Assembly: GCF_001931485.1 (NCBI RefSeq)
Contig: NZ_MSDV01000071.1
Coordinates: forward strand, 1-64,000
DNA: 64,000 bases
Source of the DNA: Burkholderia sp. SRS-W-2-2016
GTDB taxonomy: Bacteria; Pseudomonadota; Gammaproteobacteria; Burkholderiales; Burkholderiaceae
Direction of reading: 5' to 3'
Shown piece after piece: positions 42,516 through 51,455 of the stretch (within the stretch, counting starts at the first letter, position 1; each line of letters opens with the position of its first letter). The notes under the pieces were generated by a model. It worked only from the letters and a program-made list of their open reading frames with translations, was not told the DNA's origin and ran no database searches. The position numbers and the translations under genes were made by a program.

Positions 42516-43349
42516 CTAGAAACATTCGACGCTGCCCGTCACCCCCGACAGCACGCCGACGCAATCGCGCTTCGGCGCCGGTCTCGCCGCGTATTTCGCG
42601 CGCACCGGATGCACCGGCTCGGCTGCCGCGACCACCGGCGCCGAGGCCGGCAGATCGAGCAGCGTCAGCTTGGTCGCGCCGCCGGTATTCGGCGTCTGCT
42701 TGTCGACCTGATTGCGCAATACCAGCGACAAGGTGCCGACGCTGCGCGCGAGGTCGAGTTTTTCGGCCTGCTCGGGCGTGACTTCGAGCGTCACCGCGTT
42801 GACCACTTTCGGCGCGGTGTCGTCGCGGCTGACCTGCTGCGCGACCGCTAGCACGAGGATCTTTTCGAGCACGATCTTCGAGATGCTCTGCTGCGTGTCG
42901 GTCTTGTTGGCCTGCTGCGTATTGACGATCACGTCGACGTAATTGCCCGGCAGCGCGAAACCGGCAACTCCGACCACATCGTTCACACGCACCGTGATCG
43001 CGCGATGGCCTTCGCCGATCACCGCCGACAAACCGCCCTTGGTGCCCTGCGGCGCGAGCTTCGCTTCAAGCACCGGCTCGCCGGGCGCGAGACTCGTCAG
43101 CAGCACGCGTCCTTCGAGCGCTTTCGCGTCGGCGAACGCACCGGGCGGCACGCTCGAATTCGGCCAGCTGACCAGATGCACGAGGTTCTGGTTGAGCGGC
43201 TGGCCGAGACTGATGTCGCTCGTCGCCACCGCCACCGACGTCATCGCGCTCGACGACGTCTGCAACAGCCAGCGCGACGCGAAACTCACGGCCGCGAGGC
43301 CCGCCAGTACCGCGATCGCCAGCATCACAAAAGCACGACTGTTTTTCAT
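42516..43349 (-). CDS. cpaB: Tad assembly protein CpaB (RcpC)
   Basis: 277 aa. One N-terminal membrane helix, an SAF domain (about 35-100: VAVATSDISLGQPLNQNLV) and a CpaB/RcpC domain with GHRAITVRVNDVVGVAG. Thought to link pilus and peptidoglycan. GGGAG precedes the ATG at 43349; the longer frame overlaps tadV. Positioned between tadV and the secretin, as usual. Confidence 0.92.
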   Translation of the reverse strand: MKNSRAFVMLAIAVLAGLAAVSFASRWLLQTSSSAMTSVAVATSDISLGQPLNQNLVHLVSWPNSSVPPGAFADAKALEGRVLLTSLAPGEPVLEAKLAPQGTKGGLSAVIGEGHRAITVRVNDVVGVAGFALPGNYVDVIVNTQQANKTDTQQSISKIVLEKILVLAVAQQVSRDDTAPKVVNAVTLEVTPEQAEKLDLARSVGTLSLVLRNQVDKQTPNTGGATKLTLLDLPASAPVVAAAEPVHPVRAKYAARPAPKRDCVGVLSGVTGSVECF

Positions 43350-43383
43350 GGCAATACTCCCTGCATTCAGTGGAAACGCGCGG

Positions 43384-43926
43384 CTACAGCGCGGCCGCGA
43401 ACAGCATGCCGAGGGTGCCCGCCGCGATCGCGACGCCGTACGGCAGCGTGCCGACCGATTCGGACTGCGTATCGAGCAGCGCCGGCGGTCTGAGCGGCGC
43501 AACCAGCCAGCCGCCGAGCAGCCTACGCAGATTCGCGAGCAATCTGCCGAAGCGGCCGCGCAGCAACACGAGTGCGAGCGACCACACGCCGCCGATCAGA
43601 AAGGTCGCGAGTGCGATCCGCCAGCTGAGCGCCGGTCCGACCCACGCGCCGATCATCATCAGCAGCTTGACGTCGCCGGCGGCCATCCCGCGCAGCAGAT
43701 AGAACGGCAGCAGCAGCGCGAAGCCGCACGCGGCGCCGGCCAGCCACGCGAGCGCGCCGGCGAGCTGGCCGTGCAGTGACATCTGCACGGCCAGCGCGGC
43801 GGCGAGGCCGAGCGCGATCAGGCGGTTCGGAATGCGGCGCGCGGTGAGGTCCGTGCTCGCCGCCACGATCGCCAGCACGATCACGCACAGCGGTACAGGA
43901 TGTGGCGGTAAAGGTGGCAGCGTCAT
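43384..43926 (-). CDS. tadV: Prepilin peptidase TadV (CpaA)
   Basis: 180 aa, A24 aspartic peptidase with about six helices. The two catalytic Asp motifs are STDLTARRIPNRLI and GMAAGDVKLLMM. It cuts the Flp prepilins made by the two genes upstream. Short, without the N-methylation domain of PilD, as is normal for TadV. Confidence 0.93.
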   Translation of the reverse strand: MTLPPLPPHPVPLCVIVLAIVAASTDLTARRIPNRLIALGLAAALAVQMSLHGQLAGALAWLAGAACGFALLLPFYLLRGMAAGDVKLLMMIGAWVGPALSWRIALATFLIGGVWSLALVLLRGRFGRLLANLRRLLGGWLVAPLRPPALLDTQSESVGTLPYGVAIAAGTLGMLFAAAL

Positions 43927-43966
43927 GGCGGTCTCGCTAGAGTCGAAGATTGGAGCGGGCGCGGCG

Positions 43967-44137
43967 TCAGACCGACGACGCGATGCTGGTAAACAGCGAA
44001 CTCAGGTTCGTGCCGAGCGTCGTGATCGCACCGATGATCACGAGCGCGATCAGCCCCGCGAGCAGCCCGTATTCGATGGCGGTCACGCCGTGTTCATCGC
44101 GAGCGAAACGTGCCGCGCCGGCAATCAGTTTGTTCAT
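43967..44137 (-). CDS. flp: Flp pilin (second copy in the operon)
   Basis: 56 aa, too short for the usual ORF cut-off at its true start. Leader MNKLIAGAARFARDEHG is followed by the Flp motif VTAIEYGLLAGLIALVIIG, with the processed Gly-Val junction and the EY pair that mark Flp pilins. AAGGAGT precedes the ATG. Very similar to the copy just upstream, and they may form a mixed fibre. Confidence 0.93.
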   Translation of the reverse strand: MNKLIAGAARFARDEHGVTAIEYGLLAGLIALVIIGAITTLGTNLSSLFTSIASSV

Positions 44138-44186
44138 GACAGACTCCTTCTCGATGAATGAGGATCGACGGACGAAGCGCACGGTT

Positions 44187-44202
44187 CGTCCGTCGACGGA
44201 CG
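44187..44202 (-). promoter_or_regulatory. Palindromic hairpin between the two flp genes
   Basis: CGTCCGTCGACGGACG is a perfect 16-bp palindrome in the 69-bp gap. Such a stem could protect the upstream flp mRNA and so set a high ratio of pilin to assembly proteins. Confidence 0.45.
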
Positions 44203-44206
44203 GCGC

Positions 44207-44377
44207 TTATACCGAATTGCCGATGCTGGTGAAAATCGAATTCAGATTGGTGCCGAGCGTCTTGACGGCACCAATGATCACCAGCGCGATCAGGCCGGCG
44301 AGCAGCCCATATTCGATGGCGGTGACGCCGTCTTCGTCGCGAACGAAACGAGCTGCGGCAGCGATGATTTTGTTCAT
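44207..44377 (-). CDS. flp: Flp pilin (first copy in the operon)
   Basis: 56 aa. Leader MNKIIAAAARFVRDEDG, then VTAIEYGLLAGLIALVIIGA, ending FTSIGNSV. AGGGAG precedes the ATG. First gene of the Tad operon. It differs from the second copy at only a few positions, a recent duplication. Confidence 0.93.
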   Translation of the reverse strand: MNKIIAAAARFVRDEDGVTAIEYGLLAGLIALVIIGAVKTLGTNLNSIFTSIGNSV

Positions 44378-44441
44378 GATTCGACTCCCTTTGGATAGCT
44401 AAATAATTAAACCCTTCACCGGGATCGGCGCGAGGGAAGGC

Positions 44442-44486
44442 ACTGCGATTACTGCGATTACTGCGGGCACTGCGGGCACTGCGGGA
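44442..44486. repeat. Five 9-bp tandem repeats upstream of flp
   Basis: ACTGCGATT twice, ACTGCGGGC twice and ACTGCGGGA once, head to tail, 65-110 bp before the first flp start. The unit length keeps helical phase nearly constant and could vary by slippage. Confidence 0.75.
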
Positions 44487-45402
44487 ACTACGTGGAGAAG
44501 GCTAGGTTCGCCGTCCAGCGCTCGTGCGGCGCGGATTGATCCGCACGAGCGAAACGCTGGGCGAGACGAAGGGTGGAAAACAGATGGAGTGCAACGGCAT
44601 GCGTGCGGCCGTCAGATGCACGGTACGCACCGGCGAGGGCCGCGCGAGCCGCAGCAGCGTGGCCGCGAAGCGTTGCCGCAGCGTGAGCGAGCGGTGCGCG
44701 GCGCACTTGTGCCGGTTGGTGTCGCGCGGCGGCGTGAGCTGGTTGTTCATACATCCCCCGTGTTGCGTGTATTTGTGGGCGTCCGGTCAATGCCGGCGCA
44801 TGTTGTTCGGTCGACTGTTTTTACGGTCATCGTGTCGTCGACTTGCGCGCTCTTCCTGTCGCAAAGAAGAGGCCAGCAATGCGGGAATCTCGCAACGACA
44901 AGGCTCTCGCCCGGACGATTCGCGGCGTGCTGCCCGGAAGGCGCCCTGAATGTGCTGCTTTCGCAACGTATCGGGCTGTTAAGCGAATACTTCGCGAATC
45001 GCGTAGAAGCCCGCCGCAGTAGGCCCGGCAATTTTTTCCCAGGAATTTCCCTGATTCGGCAAAAACGAAATGTCTTCGGTAAATGACGGGTGCCGGAGGG
45101 GGTCGACGGTCCAAAGCGTCTCATCGGCGAGACGCGTTGGTGTGGTGGCCCACATAAGGGTGGCCGTTTTACCCGCTATTTGGCGAAATCGTCGCTGCGC
45201 GGCGAGCGCCCAGGAAAACGCGAACTTGAAAGTCGACTGTTTTTCCGCCAACAATGATCTGACCGGTTCAGCGCGAACGGCACTATTTCCACACGGTTTT
45301 TCATTCGATGCCGCGCGCTGAAGCTTAAGAATCCGAAACAAAAAATGACACGAACGGCGGGTCCCCACGGACCCGATCCGGATCACACAGGGGGCGGGGA
45401 TC
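44487..45402. other. Upstream region of the Tad operon, no supported gene
   Basis: About 0.9 kb. It contains a strong hairpin CGCTCGTGCGG / CCGCACGAGCG (44519-44551) nested in CCAGCG / CGCTGG (44515-44560). An 82-codon Arg-rich frame at 44502-44750 (minus) has no domain and overlaps that hairpin. No clear promoter consensus was seen. Confidence 0.5.
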
Positions 45403-46677
45403 ATGTACGTTTCTCAACTGCGCATGCGCGGCACCGACGAGCGGGTTCGCAACTGGCTCACGCCCGAGCGCATCGTGTTCTACTGCCTCGGCATGCTGCT
45501 GTTGTTCATCGTGATGATGGCGGTATGGGCGTGGTCGAGCCACGCCTTCACCGAACGCGGCGCCGCCGGCCCCGGTACCGACTTTTCGATTTTCTGGTCC
45601 GCGTCGTATGGGCTATGGCACGGCTCGGCCGCGCAGGTGTACGACCATGTGTGGTTCGACGGTCTGCAGCGCAGGCTGTTCGATGACCTGCATCGCAGCA
45701 ACCTGATGCCGTGGCTGTATCCGCCCACCTTTCTGGTGTTCGTGTCACCGCTCGCGCTGCTGCCGCCGCTCGTGATGTATTTCGTGTTCGTCGGCGGCGG
45801 CCTCGCGCTGTGCAGCGCGGGGACGCTGCGCGTGTCGGGTTTGACCGGCAGCTTGAGGGGCTCGCGCTTCGCGTGGTTGATCGTCGCCGCGTCGCCGTGC
45901 GTGCTGGTGCCGGCCATCTTCGGTCAGAACTCGTTGCTGACCGCCGCGCTCGCGGTGTTCGCGTTGCACTGGCTGCGCCGCGCGCCGCTGCGCGCCGGCT
46001 TGTGCATCGGCCTGCTCGCGATCAAGCCGCAAATGGCGCTGCTGTTTCCGCTGGTGCTGATCGCCGCGCGCGCGTGGCGCACGCTCGCCGCCGCCACGCT
46101 CAGCGCGGTGCTCTTCAGTGCGTTCAGCGTGCTGGTGTGCGGCGTGCAAACGGCGCAGCAGTTTCTCGTCAACACCGGCCTCGCGCGCACGACGCTGCTC
46201 GAGCAAAGCCGCTCCTACTGGCTCGCGTCGCCCACCGCATTCGCGGCGCTGCGCGACAGCGGCGTGCCGGTCGCCGCAGCCTATGCCGGCCAGGCCAGCG
46301 TCGCGCTGATCGCCGCGGCATCGGCGTGGTACGTGTGGCGCGGCACTCGCGATACGCGTCTGCGCGTGGCCGGCCTGATGGTCGCGACGCTGCTCGCCAA
46401 TCCGTACGTCTGGCATTACGAACTCGCGTGGCTCGGTATCGCGCTCGCCTGCCTGATCGCTCGCGGCCTCGATACCGGCTGGCTGCGCGGCGAACAGAGC
46501 GTGATCGCACTCGCGTGGCTGCTGCCGGTGTATGAGTTTTTCAACCGCGTCACCGAGTTGCCGCAGATCGGGCCGGTCGTTCTGCTGCTGACGCTGCTGA
46601 TCGTCGTGCGCCGCGTGCGGCTCGGCGCCGATGCACGCGCGGGACGCGCAGCACTCGTCTACTCGCACGCACTATAA
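45403..46677 (+). CDS. GT87 family membrane glycosyltransferase
   Basis: 424 aa with about ten membrane helices. It has the GT-C/DUF2029 (GT87) traits: the luminal acid motif GPGTDFSIFWSASY, WLYPPTFLVFVSPLALLP, QNSLLTAALA and AIKPQMALLFPLV. It uses polyprenyl-phosphate sugars in the periplasm. First of three genes with a GtrB-like transferase and a methyltransferase, a probable polysaccharide or lipid glycosylation cassette. Confidence 0.88.
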   Translation: MYVSQLRMRGTDERVRNWLTPERIVFYCLGMLLLFIVMMAVWAWSSHAFTERGAAGPGTDFSIFWSASYGLWHGSAAQVYDHVWFDGLQRRLFDDLHRSNLMPWLYPPTFLVFVSPLALLPPLVMYFVFVGGGLALCSAGTLRVSGLTGSLRGSRFAWLIVAASPCVLVPAIFGQNSLLTAALAVFALHWLRRAPLRAGLCIGLLAIKPQMALLFPLVLIAARAWRTLAAATLSAVLFSAFSVLVCGVQTAQQFLVNTGLARTTLLEQSRSYWLASPTAFAALRDSGVPVAAAYAGQASVALIAAASAWYVWRGTRDTRLRVAGLMVATLLANPYVWHYELAWLGIALACLIARGLDTGWLRGEQSVIALAWLLPVYEFFNRVTELPQIGPVVLLLTLLIVVRRVRLGADARAGRAALVYSHAL

Positions 46678-46711
46678 ACAGACAGAAAAATCGGTTTAAC
46701 GGGGAAGCGTC

Positions 46712-47773
46712 ATGTCAGCTCATATCAACAAACCACTGCTCTCGCTGGTCGCGCCGTTCTACAACGAACAGGATGCGGTCGAGCGCTTTTTCGCGGCGGT
46801 CGTGCCGGTGCTCGAATCGATCGACGGCACCCGCTTCGAGATCGTCTGCATCAACGACGGCAGCACCGATGCGACGCTCGCGCGCCTGCTCGATGCGAGC
46901 GCGCACGACCGGCGCATTCGCGTGATCGACCTGACGCGCAACTTCGGCAAGGAAGCGGCGCTGACGGCCGGCATCGACGAAGCCTCGGGCGACGCGGTGA
47001 TTCCGATCGATGCCGATCTGCAGGACCCGCCGGGCCTGATTCCGGTGATGGTCGAACACTGGCGCGCGGGCGCCGAAGTGGTGGCCGCGAAACGCACCAA
47101 CCGCGCGTGCGACAGCTTCGCCAAACGCACCGCCGCGGGGCTCTACTACCGCGTGCATAACGCGCTGTCCGAAGTGAAGCTGCCGGAGAACGTCGGCGAT
47201 TTCCGGCTGATCGATCGCCAGGTCGTCAATGCGTTGCGCAGTCTGCCGGAGCGGCGCCGCTTCATGAAGGGGCTGTTCGCGTGGGTCGGCTATCGCACCG
47301 TGATCGTCGAATACGAGCGCGAGCCGCGCAGCGCCGGGCAATCGAAGTTCTCCGGCTGGCGGCTGTGGAACTTCGCGCTCGAAGGCATCACGAGCTTCAG
47401 CACGGTACCGCTGCGCAGCTGGACCTATATCGGACTCCTGATCGCGACGCTCGCATTCGTGTACGGCGGGTACATCATCGGCAGCACGCTGTGGTCGGGC
47501 AATCCGGTGCCCGGTTATGCGTCGACGATCTCGGTGATGCTGTTCATCGGCGGGATCGAGCTGATCGGTCTGGGCGTGGTCGGCGAATATATCGGCCGCA
47601 TCTACTACGAGTCGAAAGAGCGGCCGGTCTATCTGATCCGGCGCCGCTATCAGGCGAAGAGCAAGGTCAGCACGCTGCCGGGCGTACGGCAGGACTCGCG
47701 CGCGCCGCATCTGGCCCGCGTCGAGTTGAGCCGGCGGCGGCCCGCGCCGCGCGTGCGCGTGGTCGGTCATTGA
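46712..47773 (+). CDS. GtrB/DPM1-type polyprenyl-phosphate glycosyltransferase
   Basis: 353 aa. GT2 domain with APFYNEQDAVERFF, INDGSTDAT and the metal DxD in PIDADLQDPP, then two C-terminal helices (YIGLLIATLAFVYGGYIIGS; VMLFIGGIELIGLGVVGEYI). It charges undecaprenyl phosphate with a sugar in the cytosolic leaflet, which would supply donor for the GT87 enzyme upstream. The start codon is an ATG with GGGGAAG upstream. Confidence 0.92.
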   Translation: MSAHINKPLLSLVAPFYNEQDAVERFFAAVVPVLESIDGTRFEIVCINDGSTDATLARLLDASAHDRRIRVIDLTRNFGKEAALTAGIDEASGDAVIPIDADLQDPPGLIPVMVEHWRAGAEVVAAKRTNRACDSFAKRTAAGLYYRVHNALSEVKLPENVGDFRLIDRQVVNALRSLPERRRFMKGLFAWVGYRTVIVEYEREPRSAGQSKFSGWRLWNFALEGITSFSTVPLRSWTYIGLLIATLAFVYGGYIIGSTLWSGNPVPGYASTISVMLFIGGIELIGLGVVGEYIGRIYYESKERPVYLIRRRYQAKSKVSTLPGVRQDSRAPHLARVELSRRRPAPRVRVVGH

Positions 47774-47789
47774 CCCTCAGGAGTCCATC

Positions 47790-48548
47790 ATGTCACCCGA
47801 TGCCTACCTCGAAATGGCCGAGACCGAAGCCGCGCACTGGTGGTTTCGCGCGCGCCGCGACGTGTTGCGCTCGCTGCTCGATCGCTTGGCACTGCCACGC
47901 GATGCGCGCGTGCTCGAAGTCGGTTCGGGCACCGGCGGCAACCTCGAAATGCTGGCCGGCTTCGGCACCGTCAGCGGCCTCGAAATGGATGCGACCGCCC
48001 GCGCGCTGAGCGCGCGCAAAACCGGCGGCCATTTCGATATCCGCGCGGGTCATTGTCCCGACGACGTGCCGTTCCAGCGCGAACGCTTCGATCTGATCTG
48101 CTTCTTCGATTGCCTCGAACATATTGCCGACGACTCCGCTTCGCTCGCGCGTATGCAGTCGCTGCTGACGCCGGGCGGCCGTATCGTCGTGACGGTGCCG
48201 GCGGGGCAAAAGCTTTGGAGTGCGCACGATGTGTTTCTGCACCACTACCGCCGCTACAGCCGCGCATCGCTACAGCAGTGCGCGGCCGCGGCCGGTTACG
48301 AGGTGGAGCGCATCAGCTATTTCAACACGCTGCTGTATCCGCTCGCGGTCGCCGCGCGCTGGGCCGATCGAGTGCTGCAACGCCAGCGTTCGAGCGGCGA
48401 CGCGATTCCGCCCGCGCCGCTGAACGCCGCGCTGTACCGGATCTTCAGTGCCGAGCGGCACTGGCTCGCGCGGGCGCCGCTGCCTTATGGCGTGTCGTTG
48501 TTCGCGATCCTGCGCAAGCGCGAGAGCGAGAGCGAGAGCGCGTCGTGA
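47790..48548 (+). CDS. Class I SAM-dependent methyltransferase
   Basis: 252 aa. SAM motif I VLEVGSGTGGNLEM (about 47-60), acidic motif II LEMDATARAL, motif IV FDLICFFDCLEHI, and RIVVTVPAGQKLWSAHD. Methyltransf_11 type. 16 bp after the GT2 gene with CAGGAG upstream, so it probably methylates the same glycan or lipid carrier. Confidence 0.9.
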   Translation: MSPDAYLEMAETEAAHWWFRARRDVLRSLLDRLALPRDARVLEVGSGTGGNLEMLAGFGTVSGLEMDATARALSARKTGGHFDIRAGHCPDDVPFQRERFDLICFFDCLEHIADDSASLARMQSLLTPGGRIVVTVPAGQKLWSAHDVFLHHYRRYSRASLQQCAAAAGYEVERISYFNTLLYPLAVAARWADRVLQRQRSSGDAIPPAPLNAALYRIFSAERHWLARAPLPYGVSLFAILRKRESESESAS

Positions 48549-48597
48549 TGCATCGGACTCGAATGGGCGACGCTGCAGCGCTTCGCACAAGCGTCCG

Positions 48598-49839
48598 TCA
48601 CGCCGCGCGCAACGCCTTCTGACACGCGGCCAGCAGCGCACCGGCCGCGAGCAGCAACGCCGAATACACGAGGCCGCGCGCGAGCCCCGCGCCGTCCGAC
48701 ACCCAGCCGATCACCACCGGCCCGACGATCTGGCCGAACGCGAACACGATCGTGAACGCGCTGATTCCCTTCGCCCAATGGCTGGCCGGCAGGTTGTGGC
48801 GCACGAACGCGGTGGTCGACGCGACCGCCGACAGGAACGTCGCGCCGAACAGCGTGCCCGACACGAACGCGATCCACGGCTGCGAGAACAGCGCGGGCAA
48901 CAGCGTCGCGACCGCGAGCAAACCGTTGAGCACCGCGAGCGCCTGACCGCCGCGCATCCGGTCGAGCAGCGACGACCAGATCCGCGCCGACACCACGGTC
49001 GCCACGCCGAGCAACAGATAGAAGCCGGTCACGACCGCCGCGCTCATCCCGGCGTTGCGCAGCAGCGCGACGATGAACGTCATGTAGCCGATATAGCCGA
49101 CGCCGAACAGCCCATAGCCCGCGAGCGCGGCGGCGAAACGCGGCCAGCCGGGCACGTCGGCGCTGCTGGCCTGGCCGTGCGCCGACGCCGCAGCCGCGCT
49201 CGCATGCGCGCGTTCGATCCTGCGCGCCGCGCCGATCGCGAACGCGGCGAACAGCGCGCACGCGGCCGCGAGCGCGAACCACGCGAACTGCCAGCCGTGC
49301 GCGACATCGAGAATCGTCACCGGCACCAGCAGCGACGACGCGACGATCCCCCAACCGGTGCCGCCGTAATACAGACCGAGGATCAAGCCGGCGTCGCGCG
49401 GCCGCGCCGACGCGAGCCGCGCGGCCAGCACCCCGCCGCTGATGAAGATCGCCGCGCTGCTCGCGCCGGTGATCACGCGCACGGTCAGCAGCGAATGCGT
49501 GTCGGCCAGCAGACCGCTGCCCGCCATCAACAGCGCGGTCAGCGCGCAGCCGGCGGCGAACAGCGCGGCCGCCGACCAGCGGCGCGCGAGGCGCGGGAAC
49601 ACCAGCGCGCCGAGCAGATAGCCGAGCGCGTTGGCGGTGTTCATCGCGCCGGCCTGCGCGAAGCTCCAGCCGAGGTCGAGCTTCATCGACGGCAATAGCA
49701 GCGCGTACGCGAAGCGCGCGAAACCGAGCGCGATCGCGCTGCCGAGCGACAACGCGGCGGCGAGCAACAGGGTCGGCAGGCGCTGCGCCGAAGCGGTGGA
49801 CGGGGAATGCGGGGCGGTCTCGAGCGAGCTGGAGGACAT
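48598..49839 (-). CDS. MFS transporter, YbfB/YjiJ family
   Basis: 413 aa, twelve helices. The opening SLGSAIALGFARFAYALLLP and ANALGYLLGALVFPRLARRW are typical of the YbfB/YjiJ branch. The substrate is unknown. Start at 49839 (MSSSSLETAPHS) without a clear ribosome site; the much longer frame to 50652 reads through non-coding DNA. Confidence 0.88.
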   Translation of the reverse strand: MSSSSLETAPHSPSTASAQRLPTLLLAAALSLGSAIALGFARFAYALLLPSMKLDLGWSFAQAGAMNTANALGYLLGALVFPRLARRWSAAALFAAGCALTALLMAGSGLLADTHSLLTVRVITGASSAAIFISGGVLAARLASARPRDAGLILGLYYGGTGWGIVASSLLVPVTILDVAHGWQFAWFALAAACALFAAFAIGAARRIERAHASAAAASAHGQASSADVPGWPRFAAALAGYGLFGVGYIGYMTFIVALLRNAGMSAAVVTGFYLLLGVATVVSARIWSSLLDRMRGGQALAVLNGLLAVATLLPALFSQPWIAFVSGTLFGATFLSAVASTTAFVRHNLPASHWAKGISAFTIVFAFGQIVGPVVIGWVSDGAGLARGLVYSALLLAAGALLAACQKALRAA

Positions 49840-50017
49840 GAGTGATAGACGTCGGCCAGAACGCTGCTGGCCGGTTGGGTCGATAAGGGATGCACGCAGA
49901 TCGCCATCATAGCTGGGCTGGGCTAAAGCGATCTGACAGTTAGTTGCGTTTGTCCGTGTTAGTCGCGAATACGGAACGCGGCCCGGAGGGTTTCTGTTGG
50001 ACCTCGATAGAAATCGT
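49840..50017. other. Divergent gap before the Fur-box operon
   Basis: Short promoter region between the MFS gene and the Fur-box-led genes. No gene is seen. Confidence 0.4.
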
Positions 50018-50037
50018 AAATGAGAATGATTTGCATT
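50018..50037 (+). promoter_or_regulatory. Fur-box-like site
   Basis: AAATGAGAATGATTTGCATT matches the Fur pattern of AATGA/AAT and ATT/CATT inverted arms. It ends 17 bp before the ATG of the next ORF, so iron would repress this transcript. Confidence 0.6.
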
Positions 50038-50054
50038 AATACTGAATTTGCCCC

Positions 50055-50219
50055 ATGATGCAGCGCATGGCAGCTCACCCGACCCACCCTTCGCATCCCG
50101 ACGCACGCGCTGCGTCGTCGCCGATCCGTCGCCTGCGTGATGCGCTGGCCTGCGACGCGACCCTGTCCAACCCGGCCGGCGCGACTTTCCGGACTGTGTC
50201 CGCTCAGGAGCCTCGATGA
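50055..50219 (+). CDS. Candidate 54-aa Fur-controlled ORF
   Basis: Starts MMQRMAAHPTHPSHP, His/Pro/Ala-rich, no known domain, no helix. Its TGA overlaps the next ATG (ATGA), which suggests coupling. A ribosome site is weak. It may be a leader peptide or simply an open leader. Confidence 0.4.
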   Translation: MMQRMAAHPTHPSHPDARAASSPIRRLRDALACDATLSNPAGATFRTVSAQEPR

Positions 50220-50695
50220 ACTTCCGCTCACAACACGGCAGCCGCCCCGAACTGATCGACGACCGTCCGTTCGACACCGACAGCGCGCCCGATCGCACCG
50301 TGCTCAACGCGGTGCGCACGTGGCTGCGGCCAGCCTGCGAAAGCGCGCGCGGCAGTTCGCATTGGCGCGACATCCTCAGCGAAGCCGGGTTGCGCCAGGA
50401 CGGCCTCGAACATTTCGATCTGCTGATGCGCTCGCTGATGCGCGTGTCGTACCGGCCGCTCGACATGCGCTGCCGCTGCGCGACCGAGCTCGGCAAGGAC
50501 GAGGCGGTGGTGCTGCAAACCATCGCGCTGCTGCAGAAGACGCATAGCGGCGCCGCGCTGCGGATGCTCGCCGAGTGGCTGCCCGCGCCCGCGGTCAGCG
50601 GCGTGCTGAAGCTGCTGCGCTGGTTCGCGATCGATCTGCTCGACGCCGGCATCGAACTCGACGTGCAGGCGCGTCGGGTCTCCTATATGCACTGA
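50216..50695 (+). CDS. Hypothetical protein of the Fur-box operon
   Basis: 159 aa, mainly helical and cytosolic: VLNAVRTWLRPACES, DGLEHFDLLMRSLMRVSYRP, and LKLLRWFAIDLLDAGIEL. One Cys-rich spot (MRCRCATE). Not recognised. The gene lies 12 bp before the phosphopantetheinyl-transferase-like gene and behind a Fur box, so an iron- or siderophore-linked role is likely but inferred. Confidence 0.6.
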   Translation: MNFRSQHGSRPELIDDRPFDTDSAPDRTVLNAVRTWLRPACESARGSSHWRDILSEAGLRQDGLEHFDLLMRSLMRVSYRPLDMRCRCATELGKDEAVVLQTIALLQKTHSGAALRMLAEWLPAPAVSGVLKLLRWFAIDLLDAGIELDVQARRVSYMH

Positions 50696-50707
50696 GGATT
50701 CCTGCCG

Positions 50708-51442
50708 ATGTCATTGGAACCGGAACTCGAAGTGGGGGCGTTTGCGGAGATACGCACCGCCCCGCCGTTCACCCTTGTCCCGCTGAGCCGCCACTTTCCG
50801 CGTCATACCGCGATGCCGCGCGCCGGCGAGCTGCAACTGTGGCGCTTTCGCTGCGAGTGGTTGCCGGTGCCGGTGCCGGAAGGCGACACGTGGCTGTCGA
50901 AATCCGAGCGCGAGCGCGCGCGGCTGCATCCGAACGCCGCGCTGCGCAAGCGCTTCATCAGCGCGCGCGTGGTCGTGCGCTGGATCGTCGGAAATCTGTT
51001 CGATTGCGGGCCGCGCCAGGTCGAATTATTCGACGACGGCAGCGACAAACTGCGCGCGCATCATCCGCGCGACGGCCGCGGCATCGCGATCGACATCGCG
51101 TATGGCGGCATCTGGATCGTGGTCGGCATCGCGACGTCCGCGCTCGGTTTGAGCGTGATGGTGCCGACGCCGGGGATCGCGCTCGATGAAACGCCGGAAC
51201 GACTGCGCCGGCGCGCGCGCCACGACAGTCTGCGCAGCGCGTTGCGCGATGCGCCTATCGAGTTCGATCATGGAGCGCTCGCGCTGGACGGACCCGCCTG
51301 CTTCAGGCTCGATCTCGCGCAACACGGTGAATGGCAAATGCTCGACCTGCCGATGAACGGCCAGTTGCGCGCGGCCGTCGCGATTGCGCAGCCGCTGAAC
51401 GAAGTGTCGCTGATCGGCTGGCCGAAGAAGACGATGCAGTAG
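50708..51442 (+). CDS. Degenerate 4'-phosphopantetheinyl-transferase-like protein
   Basis: 244 aa. The N-terminal half looks like Sfp-type transferases (LSKSERERARLHPN, then RKRFISARVVVRWIVG). The catalytic GVDIE box is replaced by GLSVM, and the WTxKEA-xK box is absent (RRRARHDSLRSAL in its place). So metal and CoA binding are doubtful. It may be inactive or have a new role. Fur-box context suggests a link with siderophore synthesis. Confidence 0.6.
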   Translation: MSLEPELEVGAFAEIRTAPPFTLVPLSRHFPRHTAMPRAGELQLWRFRCEWLPVPVPEGDTWLSKSERERARLHPNAALRKRFISARVVVRWIVGNLFDCGPRQVELFDDGSDKLRAHHPRDGRGIAIDIAYGGIWIVVGIATSALGLSVMVPTPGIALDETPERLRRRARHDSLRSALRDAPIEFDHGALALDGPACFRLDLAQHGEWQMLDLPMNGQLRAAVAIAQPLNEVSLIGWPKKTMQ

Positions 51443-51455
51443 GCGCGGCGTTGAG

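Noticed and set aside
44502..44750. 82-codon open frame on minus, upstream of flp
   Set aside because: Arg-rich, no domain, overlaps a strong hairpin, and the opposite frames are equally open; no good evidence for translation.
49840..50652. Long N-terminal extension of the MFS frame
   Set aside because: The added region is Ser/Arg-rich, crosses the Fur box and overlaps the gene on the other strand.
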